64,000 nt of DNA. Origin: Chloroflexi bacterium UBA4730 (GTDB lineage: Bacteria > Chloroflexota > Limnocylindria > P2-11E). Position numbers and translations under genes: made by a program. The stretch is from positions 10,606 through 74,605 of the forward strand of contig DHJC01000092.1 in NCBI GenBank assembly GCA_002404155.1. The letters run 5' to 3'. Below the pieces are notes generated by a model, which worked only from the letters and a program-made list of their open reading frames with translations, had not been told where the DNA came from and made no database searches. The first letter of the stretch is position 1. Each line of letters begins with the position of its first letter. Positions 1-8,461 of the stretch are shown one piece after another.

Positions 1-77
1 CCCGCGGCGCCCGCCGGCGTCGCGCACGCGAGCGTGACGAGCAGGACCGCGAGCGAACGCGCGAGCCACGTGCGCAT
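1..77 (-). CDS. N-terminal fragment of an exported protein, cut by window edge
   Basis: The reverse strand from position 77 opens with ATG and reads MRTWLARSLAVLLVTLACATPAGAA before the window ends. A basic start, a hydrophobic core and an AGA-A-like cleavage site suggest a signal peptide; the TLAC stretch is a poor lipobox. The start overlaps the stop of the upstream metallopeptidase gene by one base (TGATG), so the two are probably co-translated. Nothing of the mature protein is visible, so no function is proposed. Confidence 0.55.
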   Translation of the reverse strand, partial: MRTWLARSLAVLLVTLACATPAGAA

Positions 78-1360
78 CACCGCAGGTAGGCCAAGCGGTA
101 CGACTCGAACCGCGCGTAGAACGCGTCCGCCTGCTCGCCGAAGGCCTGCGCGAAGGCGGCGTGCCACTCGACGCCGCGGCCAACGGCTTCGCACCACGCG
201 CGGAGCGGAAGCGGACCGTTCGCCGCAAGGAGCCGATCGACCGCGAGGTACGCGACGCTGTACGGGTTCGCGCTGTCCTGCCATTCGGTCTCGAGCTGGG
301 CGAGCGTGGGATGGCTGGTCGCGGTGCTGATCTGCCGCTTGGTGAAGGTGTCCATGTTGGACTGCGGGATGAGGCCATCCGCGACGAGCGAGCGGTACGC
401 GAGCGACTCGGCCATCCCTTCCGACAGCCAGCGCGGCCCGAGCATGCACGCGTTGCCGCCGAGCTCGCCCTGCCACACGTGCACGTACTCGTGCGCCGCG
501 AGCTCCTTGCGTTCGGTGTCCGCGGTCCACGTGTCCGCGGCCGCGGCGCGCGGGCTCACCCACTCGCTGTTGCTCGTCACGATGTCGATGCCATCGAGCT
601 GCGCGAGGCAGCAGTACTGATCGGATCCGTCACCGACCCGGATCCGTGTCGTCGCGGCGCGCGAGCGATCGCCGCCGACAGCACGGGCGAGATACGCGCT
701 CACACGATCGATGCCCTCGTGGACATCCGCGATCGCCCGCGCGTCCACTCCCGCGCCGACGGCGAAGTACATGCCGCGCGGATCGGACGGTGTCGCCGCG
801 GGCGCGCTCCCATCGGGATTGAGGACGGTTACCTGCCAGAACACGCCGTAGTCCTCCATCCACTGCGCCCCCTCGACCAGCGGACGGATCGCGATGCGGT
901 AGGTGCCTGGTGCGGCCGGCGCTTGGACGGTGAACTGGAACCATGCGATCTGGCCCGGTCCGACGTACGACGCGGGCTGGATGGCGGGCCGGTTGTATCG
1001 CGGCCAGCCGGTCGCCGGCGAGCCGAAGCTCCCGTCACCGCCCACGATGGACGGCGCGTCCTGGCCCGGATCGCTGGCCGCGGTGCCCAGATACGCGACC
1101 TCGCCGAGGCGTCCGAGGACCCAGCCCCGCGACCCGGAGTTGTAGTAGGCGACGGTCGCGGTCCGTTGATCACCGGCGCAGAGCGACATGTATCCCGACT
1201 GTCCGTACCACGCGGCGTGAACGCCCGGGATCCCGGTCGCGGGGGTCGCCGGCGGCGGCACTCCCGGACCGACCGACGAGACGCATGTGGCTGCGTGCGC
1301 CGGGCGGCCAAGCGCGAGCAACGACACGACGACCAACAGGGCTGCCATCCCGACCCTCAC
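77..1360 (-). CDS. secreted putative zinc metallopeptidase (gluzincin-like)
   Basis: A 427-residue protein with an N-terminal signal peptide ending near PAHA. Residues of about 30-180 form a beta-rich region with repeated 'N-x-G-x-x-x-W' type spacing, resembling an NBR1-like or Ig-like extracellular module. The C-terminal part has HEYVH at 290-294 and a downstream glutamate in LSEGMAES (about 314), the HExxH...E zinc-site layout of gluzincin/peptidase MA-type enzymes. I infer an extracellular protease; the substrate is unknown. The start is GTG at 1360, with an in-frame ATG four codons later as alternative. It is followed by a second exported protein with a one-base overlap. Confidence 0.7.
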   Translation of the reverse strand: MRVGMAALLVVVSLLALGRPAHAATCVSSVGPGVPPPATPATGIPGVHAAWYGQSGYMSLCAGDQRTATVAYYNSGSRGWVLGRLGEVAYLGTAASDPGQDAPSIVGGDGSFGSPATGWPRYNRPAIQPASYVGPGQIAWFQFTVQAPAAPGTYRIAIRPLVEGAQWMEDYGVFWQVTVLNPDGSAPAATPSDPRGMYFAVGAGVDARAIADVHEGIDRVSAYLARAVGGDRSRAATTRIRVGDGSDQYCCLAQLDGIDIVTSNSEWVSPRAAAADTWTADTERKELAAHEYVHVWQGELGGNACMLGPRWLSEGMAESLAYRSLVADGLIPQSNMDTFTKRQISTATSHPTLAQLETEWQDSANPYSVAYLAVDRLLAANGPLPLRAWCEAVGRGVEWHAAFAQAFGEQADAFYARFESYRLAYLR

Positions 1361-1512
1361 TACTGCGTCAACTCCCGAGCCGACCGGTTGTGACGCCGAA
1401 CGTGCGGCAGTTCTTAAGGAATTCTGTGGCTCCCTTCATGGTCCGGGCCGTCGCAACGGCGAAGGTGGACCAAAGCCTCGAAAAGAGGTCAACAGAAAGA
1501 AGGATCAGAACC

Positions 1513-1773
1513 ATGAACGGCAACCTGAAGCGTGCGGTGATGGCAGGGCTCGTGACCGCGGCCATGCTCGGAGGCGGCGTCGTCGGCGCCACGGCGTTCC
1601 GGGCCACCAGCGTGTTCGCGGCGTCGAACGCCGGGATCACGACCACCGTCCGGGCGGACGCGTCGGCGGCCCCGGGAGTCTTCGTGTCCAACGAGGACCC
1701 GGCGCACGAGGCGACCGAGTCCGCGGCGCGTGAGGCCCAGGAAGACGCTGGCCAGCGGCCAACCCAGCCCTAA
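1513..1773 (+). CDS. small exported protein of unknown function
   Basis: An 86-residue product with a basic N-terminus and a long hydrophobic stretch (about residues 9-35) that looks like a signal peptide or anchor, followed by a short acidic tail rich in Glu and Ala. I chose ATG 1513 because an AAGAAGGA Shine-Dalgarno-like tract lies about 8-10 bases upstream; the open frame itself extends much further upstream without support. The gene is divergent from the metallopeptidase gene. TTCTTAAGG and ATTCTG lie 10 bases apart near 1411-1426, weakly like the two-component boxes at 5899-5918. I do not recognise a family. Confidence 0.6.
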   Translation: MNGNLKRAVMAGLVTAAMLGGGVVGATAFRATSVFAASNAGITTTVRADASAAPGVFVSNEDPAHEATESAAREAQEDAGQRPTQP

Positions 1774-1777
1774 GGGG

Positions 1778-3949
1778 CTACTGACGCACACCGTCCAAGA
1801 GCACCTCGGCAACGTGGCGCACGACGAACCGGTCGTGCGCCACGTCGGCCGCCCCGCGCAGATGCAGGAGGCAGCCGGGATTGTCGGTCGCCAGCACCGC
1901 GGCGCCGGTCGCGCGAACGTTGTCGAGCTTCCGCTGCGCGATCTCGCGCGCGAGCTCCGGATGATCGATCGACGTCGAGCCGCCGAACCCGCAGCACACC
2001 CCGCGCTCGGCGAGGTCGCGCACGGGGATCCCGGCGCGCTGCAGCAGTCCCGGCCCCGCGTCACCGGAGCCCATGACGTTCGTGGTCTGACAGAAAGAGT
2101 GCATCGTGACGGTCGGGGCGTCGGGCCGGAGCGGCAGTGCGGGCGGATCGGCGACCCGCTCCAGAAAGCTCAGCAGGTCGAGCGTGCGGGACCCGATGCG
2201 CTCGGCCCGCACGCGCCAGTCCGGTTCATCCGCGAGCAGCTCGGCGTAGTCGTGGGCGATCGCGATGGCACAGCTCGCCCCGGCGCTCACGTAGTGATCG
2301 GCCGCGACGGCCTCGAGCGCGCGGATGGTGTGTTTCGCCATCCGCCGGGCGGTCGCCCGATCCCCTGCATCGAGCGGCGGCAGGCCGCAGCAGTGCTGGC
2401 CCGCGGGCACGACGACCCGCGCGCCGCACGCGCGCAGCAGCTCGATCGCCGCCATGGCCTGCTCCGGGGCGAACCGATCGGTGATGCACTGCAGGAAGTA
2501 CGCGACGGTCCGGCCCCGCGCCTGGCTGTTCGCCCACGGCCCCGTTTCCACCGGCTCGAAGGTCCGGCCGAGCAGGGTGTCGCGAGCGGGCGTCGCGGCG
2601 AGCGCGGGGACGCTGCGCCAGCGCTGCGCCGGCGGCAACGGGACGCGGAGGAACGCGCCGCGCCGGACCGGCCGCTGGAGTACGGACGCAGCGCGCATCA
2701 CGACGTCGAAGACCCGCGGCCGGGACCAGACGGCGAACGCGAGTCGTTTCGCGAGCGGCAGGCCGTGCGCCTCGACCACCTTCGCCCGCACCCGGAGGAT
2801 CTGCTGCGGCAGTGGAATGTCGACCGGGCAGATCGTCGCGCACGCGTTGCAGCTCACGCAGAGGCTCTGCGGGCCGGCGACGGCATCAAGGCCGTGGTGC
2901 GCCGCGGTGTTCACGAGGCCGATCGGCCCGGAGTAGATGTAGCCGAAGACGTGTCCGCCGACCACCTGGTATGACGGGCAGACATCGGCGCACGCCGCGC
3001 AGCGGATGCAGCGCAGGACGTCGCGGAAGGCCGGATCGGCATGCAGTGCGCTCCGGCCGTTGTCCACCAGCACGAGATGGATCTCGCGGCCGTCGTCGGC
3101 GCCCGTGATGAAGCTCGTGTAGGTCGTGATCTCCTGCGCCGTCGCGCTGCGTGCGAGGAGCCGGAGCTGCGACGCCGCATCGGCGAACGTCGGCACGAGC
3201 TTCTCCCAGCCGGCGATGACGATGAGCGTCTTCGGCAGCGTGCTCACGAGATCGCCATTGCCTTCGTTCGTTACGAGCATCACCGTGCCGGTGTCGGCGA
3301 TGAGCGCGTTCGCCCCGATCATGCCCGCATCGGCGGTCAGGAACACGCGGCGCAGCTCCGCACGCGCCAACCGGACCATCGCGCCGATGTCGTCCGGGTC
3401 GACGTCGGTGCGGGTCTCGGCCTCGAGCAGCGTCGCCACCTGCTGACGGCTCTTGTGGATCGCCGGCATGACCATGTGGCTCGGCGTCTCGTGGGCGAGC
3501 TGGACGATCCACTCGCCGAGATCGGTCTCGACCACGCGGATGCCGGCCGCCTCGAGATGGTGGTTGAGAAAGACCTCCTCGCCGACCATCGACTTGCCCT
3601 TCGCGAAGAGCTTGACGTCGCGCTCCCGGAGCAGTCGAAGCACGATCTCCCGCGCGTCGTCGGCCGTCCACGCGTCGTGCACCGTCCCACCGCGAGCGGC
3701 GAACGCGGCGACGAATCGCGCGCGCGCCGCATCCGGATCGGCGAGCACGCTGTCCTTCGCCGCCACGAGGCGAGCCTTCGCGTCGGCGAACGAGCTGGTC
3801 GACGCACCAAGCCCTGGCCCCTCGGCCTGCAGCCGGTCAAAGGCCGCGTCGCGAGTCAGCCGCCACGCGCGCTGGAACGCGAGGAGATTGCGCTTGAGCC
3901 GCGGGTCTGCCAGGGCGCGGCGGTACCGTTCGGCGAAGGGTGCGATCAC
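1778..3949 (-). CDS. LutB-LutA fusion, lactate utilisation iron-sulfur protein
   Basis: A 723-residue protein that joins two subunits of the L-lactate oxidation complex. Residues of about 50-290 are a LUD domain as in LutB. Two ferredoxin-type clusters follow: CIRCAACADVCP near 310 and CVSCNACATICP near 362. The C-terminal 250 residues carry two cysteine-rich CCG units, HCCGLP near 516 and CCGFGG near 651, as in LutA/GlpC. In other bacteria LutA and LutB are separate proteins, so the fusion is notable. GTG 3949 overlaps the lutC stop (GTGA). The complex would act at the cytoplasmic face and pass electrons from lactate, or a similar hydroxyacid, to the quinone pool. Confidence 0.85.
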   Translation of the reverse strand: MIAPFAERYRRALADPRLKRNLLAFQRAWRLTRDAAFDRLQAEGPGLGASTSSFADAKARLVAAKDSVLADPDAARARFVAAFAARGGTVHDAWTADDAREIVLRLLRERDVKLFAKGKSMVGEEVFLNHHLEAAGIRVVETDLGEWIVQLAHETPSHMVMPAIHKSRQQVATLLEAETRTDVDPDDIGAMVRLARAELRRVFLTADAGMIGANALIADTGTVMLVTNEGNGDLVSTLPKTLIVIAGWEKLVPTFADAASQLRLLARSATAQEITTYTSFITGADDGREIHLVLVDNGRSALHADPAFRDVLRCIRCAACADVCPSYQVVGGHVFGYIYSGPIGLVNTAAHHGLDAVAGPQSLCVSCNACATICPVDIPLPQQILRVRAKVVEAHGLPLAKRLAFAVWSRPRVFDVVMRAASVLQRPVRRGAFLRVPLPPAQRWRSVPALAATPARDTLLGRTFEPVETGPWANSQARGRTVAYFLQCITDRFAPEQAMAAIELLRACGARVVVPAGQHCCGLPPLDAGDRATARRMAKHTIRALEAVAADHYVSAGASCAIAIAHDYAELLADEPDWRVRAERIGSRTLDLLSFLERVADPPALPLRPDAPTVTMHSFCQTTNVMGSGDAGPGLLQRAGIPVRDLAERGVCCGFGGSTSIDHPELAREIAQRKLDNVRATGAAVLATDNPGCLLHLRGAADVAHDRFVVRHVAEVLLDGVRQ

Positions 3950-4356
3950 CCGACGAACACCACGTGCAGCTCGCGCGGCCCGTGGACTCCGACGGTGAGG
4001 GCGCGCTCGATGTCCGCCGTGCGGCTCGGCCCGGTCATGAGCGTCACGTACGGCCGGCCCTCGCGGACCAGGGCTTCGATGCGGGCCAGCGCCTCATCGA
4101 GGGACGCCACCACCTGATCTTCCGGTACGAGCAGGAACAGCCGGTCCGCAAGGAGGGCCCGACCGCGCTCCTCGCGCGGCCATGAGACCGCGACGGAGCC
4201 GGTCTCCGCGACGGCGAAGAGGCCGTCGGTCACGTGGTCACCGCCGCCGGGTCCAAGGAGCCGGCGTGCCGTTTCCGGATCTGGAGCGTTGCTGACCGTG
4301 GCTCCGGCCGCCGTCGCCTTGCGGGCGAAATGCTCGCGGAGCCCACCGCCGATCAC
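3946..4356 (-). CDS. lutC: LUD-domain protein, LutC-like
   Basis: A 136-residue single LUD domain, ending in the family-typical stretch TLMTGPSRTADIE followed by GVHGPRELHVVFVG. LutC is the third component of the LutABC lactate oxidation system. This protein is shorter than a typical LutC of about 200 or more residues, so its N-terminal part is reduced. Starts with GTG overlapping the stop of the upstream ATPase gene (GTGA), and its own stop overlaps the LutB-LutA start, giving a three-gene translationally coupled unit. Confidence 0.8.
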   Translation of the reverse strand: MIGGGLREHFARKATAAGATVSNAPDPETARRLLGPGGGDHVTDGLFAVAETGSVAVSWPREERGRALLADRLFLLVPEDQVVASLDEALARIEALVREGRPYVTLMTGPSRTADIERALTVGVHGPRELHVVFVG

Positions 4357-4952
4357 GACCCGCGCTCGAACCGGTCCTTCGCCTCATTCCAGCGGAAGAG
4401 CAGCTTCGCGTCGGGCTTGCCGTTCTTGACGCCCTGGATCTCGTGGACCGTGCTCACGACCCGGCGGGTCGGGTTCTCCCATTCCCCCAACGAGCGGAGG
4501 TACACGACGAGCGAGATGCCCGCGGCGTGCGCGTCGGGCACGCCGCAGCCCTGGCAGATGATCGAGAACGCCTCGTCGGGATCCGGTGCGTGCAGCGCGG
4601 TCGCGAGCGCGGTGCCCTGGGTGATGCCGTTGAAGGCGCGCCGCACCGGCTCGGCCCACACGTAGCCCGCGGACCACGCGCCGCGGCTGATCTCCGGAAC
4701 GATGAGGTAGCCGCCCTTCGCCCGTTCCACGAGCGGATCGACGTCATCGCCGTCGTAGCCGAGGGCGAGCGCCAGCTTCGATTGCTCGGCGAGCATCGCG
4801 CGCATCGTCGTGGTCTTACCTGCGAGCCGCGGGACCGCCATGACCAGGAAGCTCTTGTGGGCCTGCGCGGTCTCCCGCAACAGGTCCGCGATCTCCTGGG
4901 ACATCGTGCCATTCGCCACCTGGTCGGCCAGCCGGATCTGCGTCTCCGCCAT
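4353..4952 (-). CDS. P-loop ATPase resembling type II/IV secretion or pilus-retraction ATPases
   Basis: About 199 residues. A Walker-A-like AGKTT sits about 47 residues in, and the later stretch GTALATALHAPDPDEAF resembles the 'TxLHtnda' segment of GspE/PilT/VirB11 ATPases. It is far shorter than those enzymes (350-550 residues), so it may be a stand-alone or diverged ATPase core. The frame opens with GTG 4982, but that codon lies inside a 12-bp hairpin (4981-5010), so ATG 4952 is preferred. First gene of the lut unit; a link to lactate metabolism is not obvious. Confidence 0.55.
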   Translation of the reverse strand: MAETQIRLADQVANGTMSQEIADLLRETAQAHKSFLVMAVPRLAGKTTTMRAMLAEQSKLALALGYDGDDVDPLVERAKGGYLIVPEISRGAWSAGYVWAEPVRRAFNGITQGTALATALHAPDPDEAFSIICQGCGVPDAHAAGISLVVYLRSLGEWENPTRRVVSTVHEIQGVKNGKPDAKLLFRWNEAKDRFERGS

Positions 4953-4980
4953 CGGCGGAACAGTAGGTGAACCGAAATGC

Positions 4981-5010
4981 ACTGCGCCCGCCTCAGGGGG
5001 CGGGCGCAGT
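4981..5010 (-). terminator. 12-bp perfect hairpin, probable terminator
   Basis: ACTGCGCCCGCC (4981-4992) pairs perfectly with GGCGGGCGCAGT (4999-5010) around a 6-nt loop. It lies downstream of the secreted repeat protein gene and upstream of the ATPase gene. No clear U tract follows, so termination strength is uncertain. Confidence 0.6.
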
Positions 5011-5050
5011 CGGTCAAGGAGGGAGTGATGGGTATTACGGGTTGAGTGAG

Positions 5051-5791
5051 CTAGCGGCGCGGGCCTCGTCCGGCCGGCTCGGTCGAGTCGACGAGCTTGG
5101 TCATGCGGTCGGTCAGGCCGGTCTCGAGCTGCGTGGCCTGGTCGGCGGTGACCTTCCCGTCGGTCTTGGCTTGCTCGATCTTCGTCTTCGCGTCAGCGAC
5201 GAGCGCCTGGATGAGCGCGTCGCGCGTCTTGCCGGCGGCCGTCGCGATCTGCGCGAGGGTCTGACCGCCCTGCATCTTCGTCCGGAGGTCCGCGGTCGTT
5301 GTGCCGAGGAAGGTCGCGGCGGCGGCGAGCGGGTCACCCTGGACGCCGAAGCCGAAGCCGAAGCCGCGGCCGCCGAGGCCCGGCCCACCGTTGCCGGGGC
5401 CGCCTGGGTTCGCTGTCCCCTTTTGGTCGACGAGGGTCGAGATCGAGGTCTGCTCCGCGGCGACAAGGGCGGCGATGAGGCCGTCACGCGTCTTGCCGTT
5501 CGCGACCGCGATGTCCGCGAGGCTCTTGCCCGCGGCGAGCTGGGTCTTGAGGTCGGCGGCGGAGAGCCCGATGTACGTCGCGGCCGCGGTCACGAGGTCC
5601 GCCCCACCGCGGCCGCTGTTGTCAGCGAGCGGGCCGGGGTTCGTGCCGAGCTGTGCGGCGAGCTGGGTAGCAGCGCCGGGCTGCGCCGCGGCGGCGGTGG
5701 CCGAGGTCCAAAGGATCGCGGCGCTCGCGATGCCTCCGGAGAAGACCAGCGCGACGCCGGTCGCGATGAGGGCCCGTTCGATGTTCTTCAT
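5051..5791 (-). CDS. secreted two-repeat protein (DUF2680/YckD-like repeats)
   Basis: About 246 residues from ATG 5791, which has AAAGGA upstream; the longer frame to 5866 adds only a basic non-conserved leader. After a signal-type hydrophobic segment there are two similar units of about 45 residues with the pattern 'a-x-(Y/F)LG(L/T)...DL+...L..G(K/Q)(S/T)LA(D/Q)IA.A.GKTRD.LI.ALVA', separated by a Gly/Phe-rich linker (GGPGLGGRGFGFGFG). This is reminiscent of DUF2680-type exported proteins. It is divergent from an OmpR-type regulator and a sensor kinase, with candidate regulator boxes between them, so it is probably a target of that system. Confidence 0.65.
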   Translation of the reverse strand: MKNIERALIATGVALVFSGGIASAAILWTSATAAAAQPGAATQLAAQLGTNPGPLADNSGRGGADLVTAAATYIGLSAADLKTQLAAGKSLADIAVANGKTRDGLIAALVAAEQTSISTLVDQKGTANPGGPGNGGPGLGGRGFGFGFGVQGDPLAAAATFLGTTTADLRTKMQGGQTLAQIATAAGKTRDALIQALVADAKTKIEQAKTDGKVTADQATQLETGLTDRMTKLVDSTEPAGRGPRR

Positions 5792-5898
5792 GTGCCTCAG
5801 GTCCTTTCGGTCACGCCGGTCGGGGCGCTCGTGAGTCAAGGTGGCACGTGGCGAAGGGCGGGTCATGAAAGGGCCATAAGAAACGGGGCCGAACGGGC

Positions 5899-5918
5899 CG
5901 TTCTTAGCCCGTTCTTAG
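5899..5918. promoter_or_regulatory. direct repeat CGTTCTTAG x2, candidate OmpR-family binding site
   Basis: CGTTCTTAG occurs at 5899-5907 and again at 5910-5918, an 11-bp spacing. Two direct half-sites one helical turn apart is the standard target of OmpR/PhoB-type winged-helix regulators. The site is in the 150-bp divergent region between the secreted repeat protein (start 5791) and the response regulator (start 5942), 24 bases before the latter. Confidence 0.5.
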
Positions 5919-5941
5919 GCCCTCCTCCGTAAACTCGACTC

Positions 5942-6619
5942 GTGAACGTCCTCTTGGTCGAGGACGATCCCGCGGTACGGGGCGCGGTGGAGCGGGCGCT
6001 CCGCCACGCCGGGCACCAGCCGGCCCTGGCAGCGGACGGGGTCCGGGCGCTGGAGCAGGCAACGGCCGTCCCGTACGACGCGGTGGTCCTCGACCTTGGT
6101 CTCCCCGGTCTCGACGGGCTCGAGGTCTGCCGCCGCCTTCGGGCGGCCGGCAACCAGGTGCCCGTGCTGATGCTGACCGCTCGCGCGGCGGTGTCGGAGC
6201 GCGTCTCGGGTCTCGACGCCGGCGCCGATGACTATCTCGTGAAGCCGTTCGCGCTCGACGAGCTGCTCGCGCGACTCCGTGCGCTCGAGCGGCGCGCGCC
6301 GTCGAACGGCCAGGTCCGCGGGCAGCTGCGGTTCGGCGAACTCGTGATCGACCGTGACGCGATGACCTGCAGGCGCGGCGAGCGCGAGATCCAGCTCTCG
6401 CGCACCGAGTATCAGCTGCTCGAGCTCCTCCTGACGAACCAGGGGAAGGTCCTCAGCCGCGATGTCATCTTCGACAAGGTCTGGGGCTACGACTTCGGAC
6501 CGGAGTCCAACTCGCTCGACGTGTACGTTGGCTACCTGCGGCGAAAGCTCGAGGCCGACGGCGAGCCGCGGATCATCCACACCGTGCGCGGCGTGGGCTA
6601 CGTGATGCGCGAGCAATGA
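5942..6619 (+). CDS. OmpR-family response regulator
   Basis: 225 residues: an N-terminal receiver domain with acidic pocket VEDD and phospho-acceptor Asp in VVLDLGLPG (about residue 50), Lys in VKPF (about 100), and a C-terminal winged-helix DNA-binding domain ending VHTVRGVGYVM. GTG start at 5942 with no clear Shine-Dalgarno. The stop overlaps the sensor kinase start (ATGA). It probably binds the CGTTCTTAG repeats just upstream, so autoregulation and control of the divergent secreted protein are likely. Confidence 0.9.
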   Translation: MNVLLVEDDPAVRGAVERALRHAGHQPALAADGVRALEQATAVPYDAVVLDLGLPGLDGLEVCRRLRAAGNQVPVLMLTARAAVSERVSGLDAGADDYLVKPFALDELLARLRALERRAPSNGQVRGQLRFGELVIDRDAMTCRRGEREIQLSRTEYQLLELLLTNQGKVLSRDVIFDKVWGYDFGPESNSLDVYVGYLRRKLEADGEPRIIHTVRGVGYVMREQ

Positions 6620-7950
6620 GCTTCCGGCTTCGGGTCACGCTCCTCGCCGCGGGGGCGGTCGCGGTCGCCGTGGTCGGCGCTGCGGTGCTGATGTACTTCG
6701 TCGTTCAGACGCAGCTCCTGACCCAGTTCAACAACACGCTGCAAGATACGGCGAACGGCGTCCAGAATCCGCGCGAGGGCGGCCCGGGTGGCCGCTTCCC
6801 GGGCGGCCCGCAAGGCAGCCTGTCCGGCAGGTCCGACGTGGCCGCCCAGATCGTGAGCACCAACACCGGAACGGTGAGCCGCTCGGACGCGCAGCCGGTC
6901 GTCGCGCTCGTGACGCCAGGCGCTATCGCGGTCGCAAGCGGCTCCGCACCGGCCTACTTCTTCGACACGACCCTTGAGGGATCGCACCTGCGCGTTTGGG
7001 TATCGCCCGGAGCGCAGCGCGGAACGGCGCTCGAGGTCTGGGGTCCGCTCGATCCCATCGAGAGCATCCTCGCCGAGACGCGCGTCCGTCTGGCCCTGGT
7101 CGCGTTCGCGGGCGTGCTGCTCGCCGCCGCGCTCGGCACCGTGGTCGCGCGGGCCGCGCTCGCGCCGGTCCAGCACCTGACCTCGGTGGTCGAGGAGGTC
7201 GCCCGGACGCGCGATCTCTCGCGGCGTGTCGCGGCGACGGGCAACGATGAGCTCAGCCGCCTCGCCGCGAGCTTCAACGAGATGCTCGGCGCGCTCGAGG
7301 TGTCGCTGCGCCAGCAGCGGCAGCTGGTCGCCGACGCGTCGCATGAGCTCCGCACGCCCCTCACGAGCCTGCGCACGAACCTCGAGCTACTGGCGCGCGG
7401 TCACCCGACGGACGAAACGGAGCGGCACGCCGTGCTCACCGACCTTGTGAATCAGATGGAGCGCCTCTCGACCCTGGTCGCCGATCTCATCGACCTCGCG
7501 CGCGACGAGGAGGCATCGCTGCCGGTCGAGGACGTACGCCTGGACGAGGTCGTGACGGACGCCCTTGCTGGCGTGCGCGGCCGGTACCCGAACGTCCTGT
7601 TCACCGTCGTGAGCCAGCCGACGACCATCAGCGGCGTGCGTTCGCGGGTCTCGCGCGCCGTGACGAACCTCCTCGACAACGCGGGCAAGTGGAGTCCGGT
7701 GGGCGGCGTCGTGGAGGTGAGCGTCGCGGACGGCGAGGTGAGCGTGCGCGACCACGGCCCGGGCATCAGGCCCGAGGACGCGCCGCACGTCTTCGACCGC
7801 TTCTGGCGGGCCAGCAACGCGCGGCACCTGCCGGGGTCCGGTCTCGGGCTCTCGATCGTGAAGGACGTGGCCGAGAAGCACGGTGGGTCGGTGACCCTCG
7901 AGCCCGCCCCAGGCGGCGGCGCGCGGTTCCGCCTGCGGCTCGCGGCCTAA
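6616..7950 (+). CDS. membrane sensor histidine kinase
   Basis: 444 residues with two transmembrane helices (about 10-35 and 155-175) bracketing a roughly 120-residue extracytoplasmic sensor. That sensor contains a Gly/Pro-rich stretch (GGPGGRFPGGPQG) similar in flavour to the divergent secreted protein. A HAMP linker follows, then the phospho-acceptor DASHELRTPL near residue 240, and an HATPase_c domain with N box (NLLDNAGKW), DHGPGI and GSGLGLSI. Translationally coupled to the response regulator; the two form a classical two-component pair. The stimulus is unknown. Confidence 0.9.
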   Translation: MSFRLRVTLLAAGAVAVAVVGAAVLMYFVVQTQLLTQFNNTLQDTANGVQNPREGGPGGRFPGGPQGSLSGRSDVAAQIVSTNTGTVSRSDAQPVVALVTPGAIAVASGSAPAYFFDTTLEGSHLRVWVSPGAQRGTALEVWGPLDPIESILAETRVRLALVAFAGVLLAAALGTVVARAALAPVQHLTSVVEEVARTRDLSRRVAATGNDELSRLAASFNEMLGALEVSLRQQRQLVADASHELRTPLTSLRTNLELLARGHPTDETERHAVLTDLVNQMERLSTLVADLIDLARDEEASLPVEDVRLDEVVTDALAGVRGRYPNVLFTVVSQPTTISGVRSRVSRAVTNLLDNAGKWSPVGGVVEVSVADGEVSVRDHGPGIRPEDAPHVFDRFWRASNARHLPGSGLGLSIVKDVAEKHGGSVTLEPAPGGGARFRLRLAA

Positions 7951-8155
7951 GCGTTCGCAAAGGAACGATCACGGGGCCGCGGTCTCTTAGCCGGCGCTTA
8001 CGCGGCGGCCCACCCGGGACGCTTTGCTGGTCCGATGAGCGCGCTCGATATGGCCATCCACTGCGTTCAGGTGCTCGTGTGCCTGCGGCTACGTCTCGCC
8101 GTCGCCTGACGAGCCGTCGTACGATCGACCGACGCCCACCCTCAATGCCCGCACG

Positions 8156-8413
8156 ATCCGCTGCACCCACCGGAGCGCGATCAAGCGCGTCGAGCCTGAC
8201 GGCGACGGCTGCGCGGAATGTCTCGCGACCGGGGACGAGTGGGTCCACCTTCGGATGTGCATGAGCTGCGGCGCGGTCCGCTGCTGCGACTCCTCGCCGA
8301 ACCGGCACGCGAGCCGCCATGCGAAGACGACGGGCCATCCGATCGTGCGCTCGATGGAGCCGGGGGAGGACTGGCTGTGGTGCTACGTGGACGAGGTCTT
8401 CATCCAGCCCTAG
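8156..8413 (+). CDS. UBP-type zinc-finger protein without a canonical start codon
   Basis: The frame ending TAG 8411-8413 encodes a compact UBP-type zinc finger: CTH at the start, CAEC, CMSCG, a CC pair, several spaced histidines, and the conserved end PGEDWLWCYVDEVF. Bacterial members are about 85-95 residues and begin just before the first CTH, as here. The frame is open only back to 8039 (TGA 8036-8038) and contains no ATG, GTG or TTG before the first zinc ligand at 8162; ATC 8156 is placed where the start should be. Either an unusual start is used or there is a single-base defect: ATG 8145 lies in another frame. I do not know its role; the family resembles ubiquitin-hydrolase-associated zinc fingers. 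Confidence 0.6.
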   Translation: MRCTHRSAIKRVEPDGDGCAECLATGDEWVHLRMCMSCGAVRCCDSSPNRHASRHAKTTGHPIVRSMEPGEDWLWCYVDEVFIQP

Positions 8414-8461
8414 GTATCACCGCGGCCCTGCGGGCCGCGTCCACTGAAGGCTCTGTCGGCG

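Noticed and set aside
8035..8109. 24-codon ORF starting ATG 8035 before the zinc-finger gene
   Set aside because: It is out of frame with the zinc finger, has no ribosome-binding site and no recognisable pattern, so I did not call it a leader peptide.
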